Shown here: piece by piece, positions 23,682 through 31,176 of the stretch
Layout: each line of letters starts with the position of its first letter
Position numbering within the stretch: position 1 is the first letter of the stretch
Source of the DNA: Pirellulales bacterium
GTDB lineage: Bacteria; Planctomycetota; Planctomycetia; Pirellulales; Thermoguttaceae
Direction: 5' to 3'
DNA length: 53,071 nt
NCBI GenBank assembly: GCA_016931995.1
Contig: JAFGDS010000034.1
Span: forward strand, 1 to 53,071
The notes under the pieces: model-generated
The model's input: only the letters and a program-made list of their open reading frames with translations
What the model was told of the DNA's origin: nothing
The model's database searches: none
Made by a program: the position numbers and the translations under genes

Positions 23682-25352
23682 CTACTTGGCCTCTTCGGCG
23701 GGCGGTTCGGCCGGCGCGGCGGGAGCGGCCGGCTTCTTCTTGGCGAAAACGTGGATCGTTCGTTCGCCGCTGTTGAGAACGAAGAACTGGTCGGCGTCGG
23801 CCTTGTATTCCGTGGTCACGCGGACGCAGCCCGATTGCCACGGCGCCACGACCGCCATGCCGAGGAACTTGCCGTCGGGGGTGAAGCGCTTCACGCAGGT
23901 GGGCGGGCCGGATTCAGCCGCGAACAGCTCTCCGTTGGGCGCGAACCGCAGGTTCTTCGGCTCGCAGCAGCCGCCGAAACCGTCCGCGGCGACGCGATCC
24001 CTCCTGCCAAACGACGAGAGCTGCTTGCCGTCCCGGTCGAAATGCTCGACCTTGTGCCGGCCGTTGTGGCCGACCCAAAGCTCGCCGTCGCGGGCTTGCA
24101 CGTCCATCTGGCCGCAGCAGCCGGCCAGCTTCGTCGCGACCTTCTTGGGCTCCTTGAAGTCCCGGTCGGTCCGCCATGCCTCGAAACCGTAACCTTGGGA
24201 GGACCGGCAGGAAACGAACACGTCCCGATCCGTCACGGCCATGCCGGCGAGCGTAAGCTGGCGCTCGCGCTCCTTCCGCAGGCGCTGGGCGCGCATCTCG
24301 GGCGTGGTCTGAAGGTCCGTCAACTCCTGTTGGAGCGTCCGGTATTTCTCCAGGGGCTTCTCAATTTTGTTCCGATAGGCTTCCATGGCGGCTGAATCGT
24401 CCGGCTTGAGGTTTTTCCTGGCTTCCTGGGCGATCTCCTGGTACTCCTTCATGGCCTTGGCGACTTCCTCGCGCAGCTTGGCGATCTTTTCCTGCTTCGC
24501 CTTTTCGGCGGCCTGGGCCTCCTCGCCCCGCGGCTCGGGCGTCTCCTCGGGCGGCGGCGGAAGCGGCGGCAACTCGGCGACGTTGGGCGCGTCGGCCACG
24601 AGCAGGACCTTGCCCTCCGCGTCGAGTTTGGCCACCTTGCCCGCCCCGCCCACGTACACGGTCCCGTCGCTCGCGCGACAAATGGCCTGGGGCTCGAACT
24701 CCATCTTCCACTCGCCGACCTTCTTGCCGTCGGAAGAAAGCACGAGGATCACCCCGGGGGCGGTCGCCTTTTCCGCGTCGTCGGGCTTCCCGCCGCCGCG
24801 TTGCGGCGCGTTGGCCCCGCAGCACACCAGCAGGTTGCCATCCCCGTCGAGACAGAAACTGTGGACCGCGCGATTGCCGACGTGCTCGCTCACCTTGATC
24901 ACGCTTGCCTGCTCGTGCGACGGCTGCCAGAGGGGATCCTTACTCAGGCGGTCCCGCAACTCGCGTTGCTCTTTCTCGTAGGCGGATTGCGCCTGCTCGA
25001 CCGCCGCCTTCCTGCGAGCCTCTTCCTCGGCCTTCTTGGTGTCCGATGCCCAGAGCGCCGACCAGAGGGTCTTGAAGAGCGAAGGCGACTTGACGACGGC
25101 TGGCCGGAGCCGCAATGTGGCGATCCTCTTGCTTGTGGACTTCAAGATGGGTTTCCTCGCGGCGTCTGCCGCCGGCGCGCTCGCGGCCGGCGCGGCGGGC
25201 GAGACGGCCGGCGCTTGGGCCGGCGCCGATTTCGGCTCCTCCCGCTCCTCGTCGGCGACCTGGCCCGAGCAGAAGCTGCCCAACGATCCGATGAGCACGA
25301 GCACCGTCATCACCGACAGGAACGTGCGCGCGCGATTCCGCATGGCGATCAT
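23682..25352 (-). CDS. Secreted NHL-like propeller with three Cys-Cys pairs
   Basis: Product of 556 aa. Residues 1-30 form a signal-like segment (FLSVMTVLVLIGSLGSFCSG); C28 is not in a clean lipobox. Residues 40-65 are Ala/Pro-rich, about 105-140 a charged helix, and about 275-365 a long Glu/Lys/Ala coiled coil. Propeller-like strands flank the coil: AVHSFCLDGDGNLLVCCG, DVQARDGELWVGHNGRHKVEHFDRDG, NLRFAPNGELFAAESG and VKRFTPDGKF. Three vicinal cysteine pairs, C177-C178, C412-C413 and C462-C463, sit at equivalent blade positions, suggesting a metal or redox site; inference only. The start at 25352 has AAGGAG ten bases upstream. It is the first gene of a probable pair with the PhnD/PQQ fusion. 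Confidence 0.8.
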   Translation of the reverse strand: MIAMRNRARTFLSVMTVLVLIGSLGSFCSGQVADEEREEPKSAPAQAPAVSPAAPAASAPAADAARKPILKSTSKRIATLRLRPAVVKSPSLFKTLWSALWASDTKKAEEEARRKAAVEQAQSAYEKEQRELRDRLSKDPLWQPSHEQASVIKVSEHVGNRAVHSFCLDGDGNLLVCCGANAPQRGGGKPDDAEKATAPGVILVLSSDGKKVGEWKMEFEPQAICRASDGTVYVGGAGKVAKLDAEGKVLLVADAPNVAELPPLPPPPEETPEPRGEEAQAAEKAKQEKIAKLREEVAKAMKEYQEIAQEARKNLKPDDSAAMEAYRNKIEKPLEKYRTLQQELTDLQTTPEMRAQRLRKERERQLTLAGMAVTDRDVFVSCRSSQGYGFEAWRTDRDFKEPKKVATKLAGCCGQMDVQARDGELWVGHNGRHKVEHFDRDGKQLSSFGRRDRVAADGFGGCCEPKNLRFAPNGELFAAESGPPTCVKRFTPDGKFLGMAVVAPWQSGCVRVTTEYKADADQFFVLNSGERTIHVFAKKKPAAPAAPAEPPAEEAK

Positions 25353-25533
25353 CGTTCGCGATCTCCTTGGAAACGGGGACAAAGAAACGGGCGCCGCGCC
25401 CCAGGCGCGTCCGATCCCAAGCCCGGTGCCCCGAAGGGAACTGCCCCGCCCCAAGCCTCCTCTCGACCGTCCGGGCAGCCCCCATTTTACTACCGAATCG
25501 CCCGAGCGACCAGTCTTGGACAACCCAACAAAC

Positions 25534-25905
25534 TTATGGGGGGGCAGACTCGCCGAGACGGCCATTGTCGAGCTCCATGCGGCGAGGGACCGCCCTGCCC
25601 GGGGTTGGGTCGGGGATCCGCCACGTCGCTGGGTCCGGTTTGACTGTTCCGGCTCCGTGAGGAGTTTCACCTTGCCCTAGCAGCCAAAGGCTGCCCTTCG
25701 ACGGCGTGATCTTCTTCAGCTCGCGGCGGATCTCCCGGCGGATCCGCCAACGAAGGGCCAGCCGCCCGAGGAAGCCGGCCTCGGCCAGTGCGTCCGCAAA
25801 GCGCGCGGCCACGGCCTGGCGCAGCGCGCGGCGAAGCGCCCGATACTCGTCGCTTTGCGCGAGCCGTGACTGGCCGTCTTCAACAAGGTTCGCTGTGCGG
25901 ATCAT
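25534..25905 (-). CDS. Small Arg-rich conserved-looking protein
   Basis: Product of 123 aa. MIRTANLVEDGQSRLAQSDEYRALR resembles small hypothetical proteins common in Planctomycetota. A strongly amphipathic basic region, RWRIRREIRRELKK (about 62-75), follows. The last 45 residues, ending ESAPP, are low-complexity and may be a degenerate extension. No signal peptide is visible, so it is probably cytoplasmic. The ATG at 25905 has GAGG 8 bases upstream. It begins 30 bases after the stop of the YdjY-like lipoprotein gene and is probably co-transcribed with it. Function unknown. Confidence 0.65.
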   Translation of the reverse strand: MIRTANLVEDGQSRLAQSDEYRALRRALRQAVAARFADALAEAGFLGRLALRWRIRREIRRELKKITPSKGSLWLLGQGETPHGAGTVKPDPATWRIPDPTPGRAVPRRMELDNGRLGESAPP

Positions 25906-25935
25906 TGCGCGGCCTCGGTCAGGCACGCCAGCCGA

Positions 25936-27069
25936 TCAAGACTCGTCCGGATCGGCCCAGGGCTTCGCGTCCTTGGGTGGCTCGGACGCGGCGGGGGGCT
26001 CAACCGACTTTGACACGGCGGGCGGCTCGAACGAGGCGGGGGGCTCAACCGACTTTAACGCGGCATCGAGCTTCGGCGTCAACACCACGGTCACCGGCGT
26101 GCCCAGGGGCGGGATCCGCTCCGTGAACGCCTCGAACAGAAGCGCGTTGTCCTTGTCGGTGCTGGGCACGGGCAGGTCGAGCATCGCGCTGGGGAAGTTC
26201 GACACGCAGATGAAATCGCCGCTTTCGGCCTGGTAGTGTTCCGTGCCGGTCTCCTCGTCCTTCCAGAAACCGCTGCCGGCGAAGACCCAGGGGTAGGTCA
26301 TCGCCTGCTTCGAGCGGATGTCGCGGACCCAATCTTGCGCCTTGGCCGACTGGACCTTGCCCTCGGCGTCCTTCCAATGGACGATCACGTCGATTTCCGT
26401 GCCCGAGGCGGGGACGTATTCGGGATGGAACGCAACGGGCTGGCCGACCTTTGCCCCGACGGCGAGCAAGGCCGCGTGGACCGTCCGCGCTCGGGTCGGG
26501 ATCGACACGACCGCTTCGTGCTCCTTCGTTCCCCGCAGACAGGCGAACATCTCCAGCGGGGCGTTCGTCTGGCAGACCTCGCCGAGCATCACGACGCGCT
26601 TGCCCTCCGGGTCGAGCCAGATCGGACGCAGCGGGTCGAGCTTGCGCAACCGCTCCGCGTGGTCCACCAGCGGCGGGCCGGCCTCGAGCGGCGGTTTCGC
26701 TTGGTCGCTTGGGGGCGACTTGGGCTCGATTTCCGAAGGCGCCGTGGACGTGTCCTTCGCGGCTTCTTCTTGGGTGGTTTTCTCCGTGGGCTCCGGGGGC
26801 GTCTCTTTCGCGGCGTCCGGCGTGGACTCTTTGTGGGTCGCGTCGGGATCGGACGAGGGGGCCGCCTCGTCGGGAGTCGGCTCACTCGGTTCGGCCGGCT
26901 GATCTGGCCGGTCCGGTTGCCCGGCGGCCGAGGCGGCGTTGTCGTGGGCCGGCTCGCGCGGTTTCTCGCGGGGACCATCCGACCGTGGCGAGCAACCCAG
27001 AAGGAGGATCAACGTCAAGACCAGGCCCATCGGGCCCCAAAACGTATTCCTTCGTGCAACCGGTTCCAT
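25936..27069 (-). CDS. YdjY-domain-like lipoprotein
   Basis: Product of 377 aa. MEPVARRNTFWGPMGLVLTLILLLGC is a lipoprotein signal with lipobox L-L-G-C26. Residues 27-140 are an extremely Pro/Glu/Asp/Lys-rich disordered spacer. The folded part (about 145-340), with IWLDPEGKRVVMLGEVCQTN, LEMFACLRGTKEHEAVVS, AHAALLAVGAKVGQPV and HWKDAEGKVQSAKAQDWV, matches what is called a YdjY domain in planctomycete proteins. The tail repeats VEPPAxxEPP. Probably membrane-anchored and periplasmic; the biochemical role is unknown. It is the first gene of the minus-strand group ending at 21584, with the control region in the repeat-rich gap upstream. Confidence 0.8.
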   Translation of the reverse strand: MEPVARRNTFWGPMGLVLTLILLLGCSPRSDGPREKPREPAHDNAASAAGQPDRPDQPAEPSEPTPDEAAPSSDPDATHKESTPDAAKETPPEPTEKTTQEEAAKDTSTAPSEIEPKSPPSDQAKPPLEAGPPLVDHAERLRKLDPLRPIWLDPEGKRVVMLGEVCQTNAPLEMFACLRGTKEHEAVVSIPTRARTVHAALLAVGAKVGQPVAFHPEYVPASGTEIDVIVHWKDAEGKVQSAKAQDWVRDIRSKQAMTYPWVFAGSGFWKDEETGTEHYQAESGDFICVSNFPSAMLDLPVPSTDKDNALLFEAFTERIPPLGTPVTVVLTPKLDAALKSVEPPASFEPPAVSKSVEPPAASEPPKDAKPWADPDES

Positions 27070-27134
27070 GGCGGGGGATTCCTGAATAGAATGCGGATTA
27101 ATTAGTACCACGATCGGCCCGAGGCGGAACCTCG

Positions 27135-27212
27135 GGTGCCATGTCCACGCTTGCGTGGACATGTACAACGTGTGTCCGATAGCATGTCCACGCAAGCGTG
27201 GACAGGGCACCC
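27135..27212. repeat. Inverted pair of CATGTCCACGC hairpins
   Basis: TGCCATGTCCACGC-TTGCGTGGACATG (about 27137-27162) and CATGTCCACGC-AAGCGTGGACAGGGCA (about 27184-27209), between divergent genes. Confidence 0.8.
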
Positions 27213-27220
27213 TTGAAGTC

Positions 27221-27277
27221 GGCACTGGCGGAGCCAGTGGCACTCGCGAAAAAAGCACTGGCAGAGCCAGTGGCACT
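27221..27277. repeat. Two tandem CACTGGC hairpins
   Basis: GGCACTGGCGGAGCCAGTGGCAC (27221-27243) and GCACTGGCAGAGCCAGTGGCAC (27255-27276), in the same orientation, directly after the CATGTCCACGC pair and about 70 bases before the next gene. Confidence 0.85.
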
Positions 27278-27348
27278 CGAAATCAATCGGTCCTTCGGCT
27301 TTGCCGCACCACGCTGACACACCTCGGGCACCACACCCAAGCGCAATT

Positions 27349-29175
27349 ATGGCCTCTTCCACTCTTCCCGCAATGGCGCCAAGCAACCCCCCCGTGGATT
27401 TCGCCCAGGGAACCGCGCGGGCCGTATGGCACAAGTCGGCGCCCGCGACGTTGCGGCGAGCTGTCCAATCGGGGGATACCGAGCGGATTTGGGCGGCTTG
27501 GCGCGACCACCTGGCGTCCCGGACGAGCCCGATTCCGCCCGGGCGGCTCTTTGGTGCTGCACGGCGGCCGCTTTTGTGGGCATTGCCGGCGGGTGTCAAA
27601 GGGGACAGTCCCATTTTCGTTGACACGAAAATCGGGACAGTCCCCGCGGCGGGGCGAAACTGGGATGACGAAGCGAGTCGTTGGCTGGCCGACGCGGCGA
27701 CCGCCGGCGGCAGTCTTGGCGCCGCGTTTGAGACGATCGCTTGGGTCCACGCCCTGCCGGGCCTGGCCGGGTCGATGACCGCCGACGCGTGGTGGGGTCT
27801 CCTGGCCCAGCTCGTGGCCGTGGCGGTCGAGGCCGAGCGGCTCGTGCCGGAGGAGGGGCCGTTGGTTCACGCCCTGCTGGCCGGCGAGTTGCCGTTAACG
27901 TTGGCCTATCTCTTCCCCGAGATCGTCCCCTGTCGGCGTCTGGCCAAGCCGGGTTGCCACGCCGCGTCGGCCAGTCTGATCGACCTTACGGACGGCGCGG
28001 GACTGGTCCACGTGTCGCAGTGGGAAGTGGCCCGGCCGCTTCTGGCCTGCTGGACCCGCTGCCGGGCCTTGGGGATTATCTGGAAGAAAGGCCGGCTGGC
28101 CGACGACGCGATCGTGCAGTACGATTGGGCGGTGCATCAGGCCCTGCAATGGACGCGGCCCGATGGGCGCCAAACCCTCGCCGACGGCCCAGCCGGCCAG
28201 TGGTGCCCGGGACTGTTCGAGGCGGCGTTGCGGCTCGACGCGGACGAGGACGATCGGGCGGTGGCCGCGCTGGTGTTGCCGGGTGGGAAGAAATCGGACG
28301 CCCAGCGCGCCGCCAATCAATCGCTGCCCGAGCCGGCGGTGCATTCCGAATGGGCGGCCGCGGCCGTGCTGCGGCCCGGCTGGAACCGGGCGCATCCAGT
28401 CCTGTCGATCCACTACCCCGGCACGACGGTCCGCTGCGAGCTCTCCGCCAAGCGGGACGTGCTCTTGTCTGGCCCATGGACGTGCGAAGTCCGCCAGGCG
28501 GGCCGCTTGCTCGCGCCGGCTTCCGAATGGGAGGAAGTCTGCTGGGTGTCGGACGAGGACGCGGACTACCTCGAGCTGGAGATCGAGCTGGACGAGGGGC
28601 TGCTCGTGCAGCGCCAGATGGTCATGGCTCGAAAGGATCGGTTTCTGCTCCTGGTCGATAGCGTATTGGGCGAGGAGCCGGCCGGGTTGGAGTACACGGG
28701 TTCTCTCGCGCTTGCGCCGGACGTGGCGTTTGACCCGGCGCGGGAGACCCGCGAGGGCGCGTTGGTCGCGGACAATTCGCGGCGGGCCGCGATGGTGTTG
28801 CCGCTGGCGCTGGGCGAGTGGCGGGCGGACGGCGGCAATGGGTCGCTCGAATCCACGCCGCAGGGTCTTGCATTGCGCCAAGTCACGGACGGCCGGTCGC
28901 TGTGCGCGGCGCTCTTCCTCGACCTCGATCCCAAGCGGTTCGAACGCAAGCTCACCTGGCGCAAGCTCACCGTGGCCGAGTCGCTGGTGGTGCAGCCGGA
29001 CGACGCGGCGGTGGGCTACCGCGTGCGAATCGGCAAGGAGCAGTGGCTCTACTACCGCTCGTTGGCCTTGCCGGCCAACCGAACGGTGCTAGGCCACAAC
29101 CTGGCCACGGAGACGCTCGTCGCCCGGTTCCACGCGAAGACCGGCCAGGTCGAATCCGTGATTGAAGTGGCGTGA
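27349..29175 (+). CDS. Heparinase II/III-like protein
   Basis: Product of 608 aa with no signal peptide. The N-terminal part (about 100-290) is helical and rich in Trp/Leu/Ala. The C-terminal part (about 330-600) has a beta-sandwich pattern: VLSIHYPGTTVRCELSAKRD, YLELEIELDEGLLVQRQMVM and RVRIGKEQWLYYRSL. This toroid-plus-sandwich order fits heparinase II/III-like polysaccharide lyases of Planctomycetota, but I cannot identify catalytic residues, so the call is structural. The ATG at 27349 follows AT-rich GCGCAATT; 27373 is an alternative. Residues 85-99 (GDSPIFVDTKIGTVP) are encoded exactly by a 45-bp palindromic repeat (27601-27645). Confidence 0.65.
   Translation: MASSTLPAMAPSNPPVDFAQGTARAVWHKSAPATLRRAVQSGDTERIWAAWRDHLASRTSPIPPGRLFGAARRPLLWALPAGVKGDSPIFVDTKIGTVPAAGRNWDDEASRWLADAATAGGSLGAAFETIAWVHALPGLAGSMTADAWWGLLAQLVAVAVEAERLVPEEGPLVHALLAGELPLTLAYLFPEIVPCRRLAKPGCHAASASLIDLTDGAGLVHVSQWEVARPLLACWTRCRALGIIWKKGRLADDAIVQYDWAVHQALQWTRPDGRQTLADGPAGQWCPGLFEAALRLDADEDDRAVAALVLPGGKKSDAQRAANQSLPEPAVHSEWAAAAVLRPGWNRAHPVLSIHYPGTTVRCELSAKRDVLLSGPWTCEVRQAGRLLAPASEWEEVCWVSDEDADYLELEIELDEGLLVQRQMVMARKDRFLLLVDSVLGEEPAGLEYTGSLALAPDVAFDPARETREGALVADNSRRAAMVLPLALGEWRADGGNGSLESTPQGLALRQVTDGRSLCAALFLDLDPKRFERKLTWRKLTVAESLVVQPDDAAVGYRVRIGKEQWLYYRSLALPANRTVLGHNLATETLVARFHAKTGQVESVIEVA
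27601..27645. repeat. 45-bp GGGACAGTCCC element inside a gene
   Basis: GGGGACAGTCCCATTTTCG...CGAAAATCGGGACAGTCCCC, exactly 15 codons in frame in the heparinase-like gene. Matches 11469-11513, 48355-48435 (with a longer centre) and 52909-52953. Confidence 0.9.
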
Positions 29176-29211
29176 GCCGCATGGCGTTTGCGTCGGAACC
29201 CGGCCAAACCC

Positions 29212-29237
29212 GTCATGCTGAGCGAAGCGAAGCATCT
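29212..29237. repeat. GAGCGAAGCGAAGCATC repeat
   Basis: GTCATGCTGAGCGAAGCGAAGCATCT, same orientation as the copies at 20924 and 31094. Confidence 0.85.
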
Positions 29238-29360
29238 CAAATCGGGCTCATCCGACTCGAGAATACGCCGGGCTTCGCCCGGGAATATTTGGTTCATCCG
29301 ACAGAAGGGCGCGCCGCCAAAAGGCGCGATGCCGGTGCGGCTTCGCCGCAGGATTTTCTA

Positions 29361-29478
29361 AGGCATGACTCCGGTGTCCAATGGGCACGGACACGCACCG
29401 AGCCAGTCTCCTGCACACTTCACGATAAGAGCGATCACTGTCCCGTCACAAGCCCCATTGGACACCGGAGTCATGCCT
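29361..29478. repeat. MITE-like element with 25-bp perfect inverted arms
   Basis: Left arm 29361-29385 (starts AGGCATGACTCCGG) and right arm 29454-29478 are exact reverse complements over 25 bases; the spacer is 68 bases with no coding capacity. I see no second copy in the window and no obvious target-site duplication. Confidence 0.8.
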
Positions 29479-29557
29479 CCCAAAATCCCGGGGGCCAGGG
29501 GGCAGAGCCCCCCGCGCATTCCTGAATCGGATGAACCCCCAATCGGCCCATGTCAAC

Positions 29558-29584
29558 GAGATCCTTCGCTGCGCTCAGGATGAC
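29558..29584. repeat. GAGATCCTTCGCTGCGCTCAGGATGAC repeat (inverse unit)
   Basis: Opposite-orientation member of the GAGCGAAGCGAAG family, about 140 bases before the DUF1015 gene. Confidence 0.8.
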
Positions 29585-29722
29585 GCGCGCTGCCCTCGGG
29601 GTAACCTGGCAAGGAGGCGGCGGTTCTGGGGCGGGCTCGCAAACGGCGTGGGTTGACAGCCGGTCCCCCGGGGGGGAAAATGGCGGTTTGTCCCGTTCTT
29701 GCCGCGACTCCAGAGGATTACG

Positions 29723-31024
29723 ATGCCCGAGATCCAAGCCTTTCGCGCCCTCCGCTACGACCTGGGCCACGTCGGCTCGCTAAGCGACGTGGTGGCCCCG
29801 CCCTACGACGTCATTTCGCCCGAACTGCAAGAAGAACTCTACAAGAAACACCCCTGCAACTTCGTGCGGCTGATCCTCAATCGCAAGGAGCCGGGCGACG
29901 ACGAGCGGAACAACACCTATCTCCGGGCACGCGATTTCCTGAAGAACTGGCGGAACGAAGGCGTTCTGTACGCCGATCCCGAGCCGGCCATCTACGTCTA
30001 CCATCAGGAGTTCACCTTCGCCGGCCGGACGTACAACCGCCGCGGGTTCATGTCGCGGATCAAGCTCTCGCGTTTCGGCGAGGGCAAGGTCTTCCCGCAC
30101 GAAGAGACCCATTCGGCGGCCAAGGTGGACCGGCTCATGCTCACCACCACGTGCAAGGCCAACCTGAGCCAGACGTTCGGCCTGTATCCCGATCCCGAGT
30201 GCGAAGCGCAAAACGTGCTCGAGGCGGCCACGGCCAGCCTGACGCCCGTGGTGGCGAACGACCATCTCGGCGTGATCCACCGGTTGTGGACCGTGACGGA
30301 CTCGGCCGCGATTGCCCAGCTCGTCGCCGTGATGGGCCCGAAGCCGATCTTCATCGCCGACGGGCACCACCGCTACGAGACGTCGTGCAACTACCGCGAC
30401 CAGATCCACGACATGGGCCTGCTAACGCCCGATCACCCGGCCAACTACGGCCTGATGATGTGCGTGGCGATGGACGACCCCGGCCTCGTGGTGCTGCCCA
30501 CGCACCGGCTTTTCACCGGCGTGCCGGCCATGACGGCCGACGAGCTGGCGGCCAAGCTGGGCGATTGCTTCACCACGAAGGTGGTCGGCAAGGGTCCCGA
30601 GTTGGCCGATGCCGTGTGGGAAGACATCGAAACGGCCGACAACCAGGGCACGCTGGGCCTGTGCGCCGCCAAGGACATGACCTGGACGCTGGCGACGATC
30701 ACCGACGCGGGCCGGGCCCGCATGGCCCAAGTGGCCGCCGATCACAACGAGGATTGGCGCGGCCTCGGCGTGAGCATCCTGCACCGCCTGCTGGTCGACG
30801 ACTTGTTGGGCGTGAAGGACTTGCCCAAGCCGAACTACGTCCACCTGGTCAGCGAGGTGGTCGAGGGCTTGCGCGCGGGCGAGTATCCGTTGGCCGCGCT
30901 GGTGATGCCGGCCACGGTGGACCACATCCGCGCGATCAGCCTCGGCGGCGAGCGGATGCCGGCCAAGAGCACCTACTTCTATCCGAAACTTCTCAGCGGC
31001 CTGGTCGTCCATCCGCTCGAATGA
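29723..31024 (+). CDS. DUF1015 family protein
   Basis: Product of 433 aa, the usual length. The N-terminus MPEIQAFRALRYD and the block SLSDVVAPPYDVISPELQEELY are characteristic, as are KVFPHEETHSAAKVDRL and IFIADGHHRYETSCNYRDQ (ADGHHRYET is the family signature). The biochemical function of DUF1015 is not established; it is a cytoplasmic protein. AGAGGA lies about 7 bases before the ATG at 29723, and the 8 in-frame residues before it lack support. It is followed, after repeats, by hpnC on the same strand; the 152-base gap makes an operon uncertain. Confidence 0.92.
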   Translation: MPEIQAFRALRYDLGHVGSLSDVVAPPYDVISPELQEELYKKHPCNFVRLILNRKEPGDDERNNTYLRARDFLKNWRNEGVLYADPEPAIYVYHQEFTFAGRTYNRRGFMSRIKLSRFGEGKVFPHEETHSAAKVDRLMLTTTCKANLSQTFGLYPDPECEAQNVLEAATASLTPVVANDHLGVIHRLWTVTDSAAIAQLVAVMGPKPIFIADGHHRYETSCNYRDQIHDMGLLTPDHPANYGLMMCVAMDDPGLVVLPTHRLFTGVPAMTADELAAKLGDCFTTKVVGKGPELADAVWEDIETADNQGTLGLCAAKDMTWTLATITDAGRARMAQVAADHNEDWRGLGVSILHRLLVDDLLGVKDLPKPNYVHLVSEVVEGLRAGEYPLAALVMPATVDHIRAISLGGERMPAKSTYFYPKLLSGLVVHPLE

Positions 31025-31056
31025 CGAGTAGTCCGATGCGCCGCCGTGAAGTGGAT

Positions 31057-31079
31057 GAGCCGCTTGCGGCTTCGCAACG
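31057..31079. repeat. GCCGCTTGCGGCTTCGC palindromic repeat
   Basis: GAGCCGCTTGCGGCTTCGCAACG, reverse-strand form of the repeat preceding hpnH and the ABC genes. Confidence 0.7.
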
Positions 31080-31093
31080 TAAAACGCCAGGGC

Positions 31094-31166
31094 GTCATGC
31101 TGAGCGAAGCGAAGCATCAGGCGTCCTCCACCGTCGCGGAGATCCTTCGCTTCGCTCAGGATGACG
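31094..31166. repeat. Inverted pair of GAGCGAAGCGAAG repeats
   Basis: GTCATGCTGAGCGAAGCGAAGCATC (31094-31118) and GAGATCCTTCGCTTCGCTCAGGATGAC (about 31139-31166) face each other and end only 11 bases before the hpnC start codon. Confidence 0.85.
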
Positions 31167-31176
31167 AACGGGTGCC

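Larger units (their letters stand above)
29176..29722. other. Long repeat-rich intergenic region
   Basis: 547 bases containing GAGCGAAGCGAAG units (29212-29237 and 29558-29584), a short CCGGGCTTCGCCCGG hairpin (about 29269-29283), GCGCC/GGCGC hairpins near 29310 and a 118-base element with 25-bp perfect inverted arms (29361-29478). No credible gene. Confidence 0.65.
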
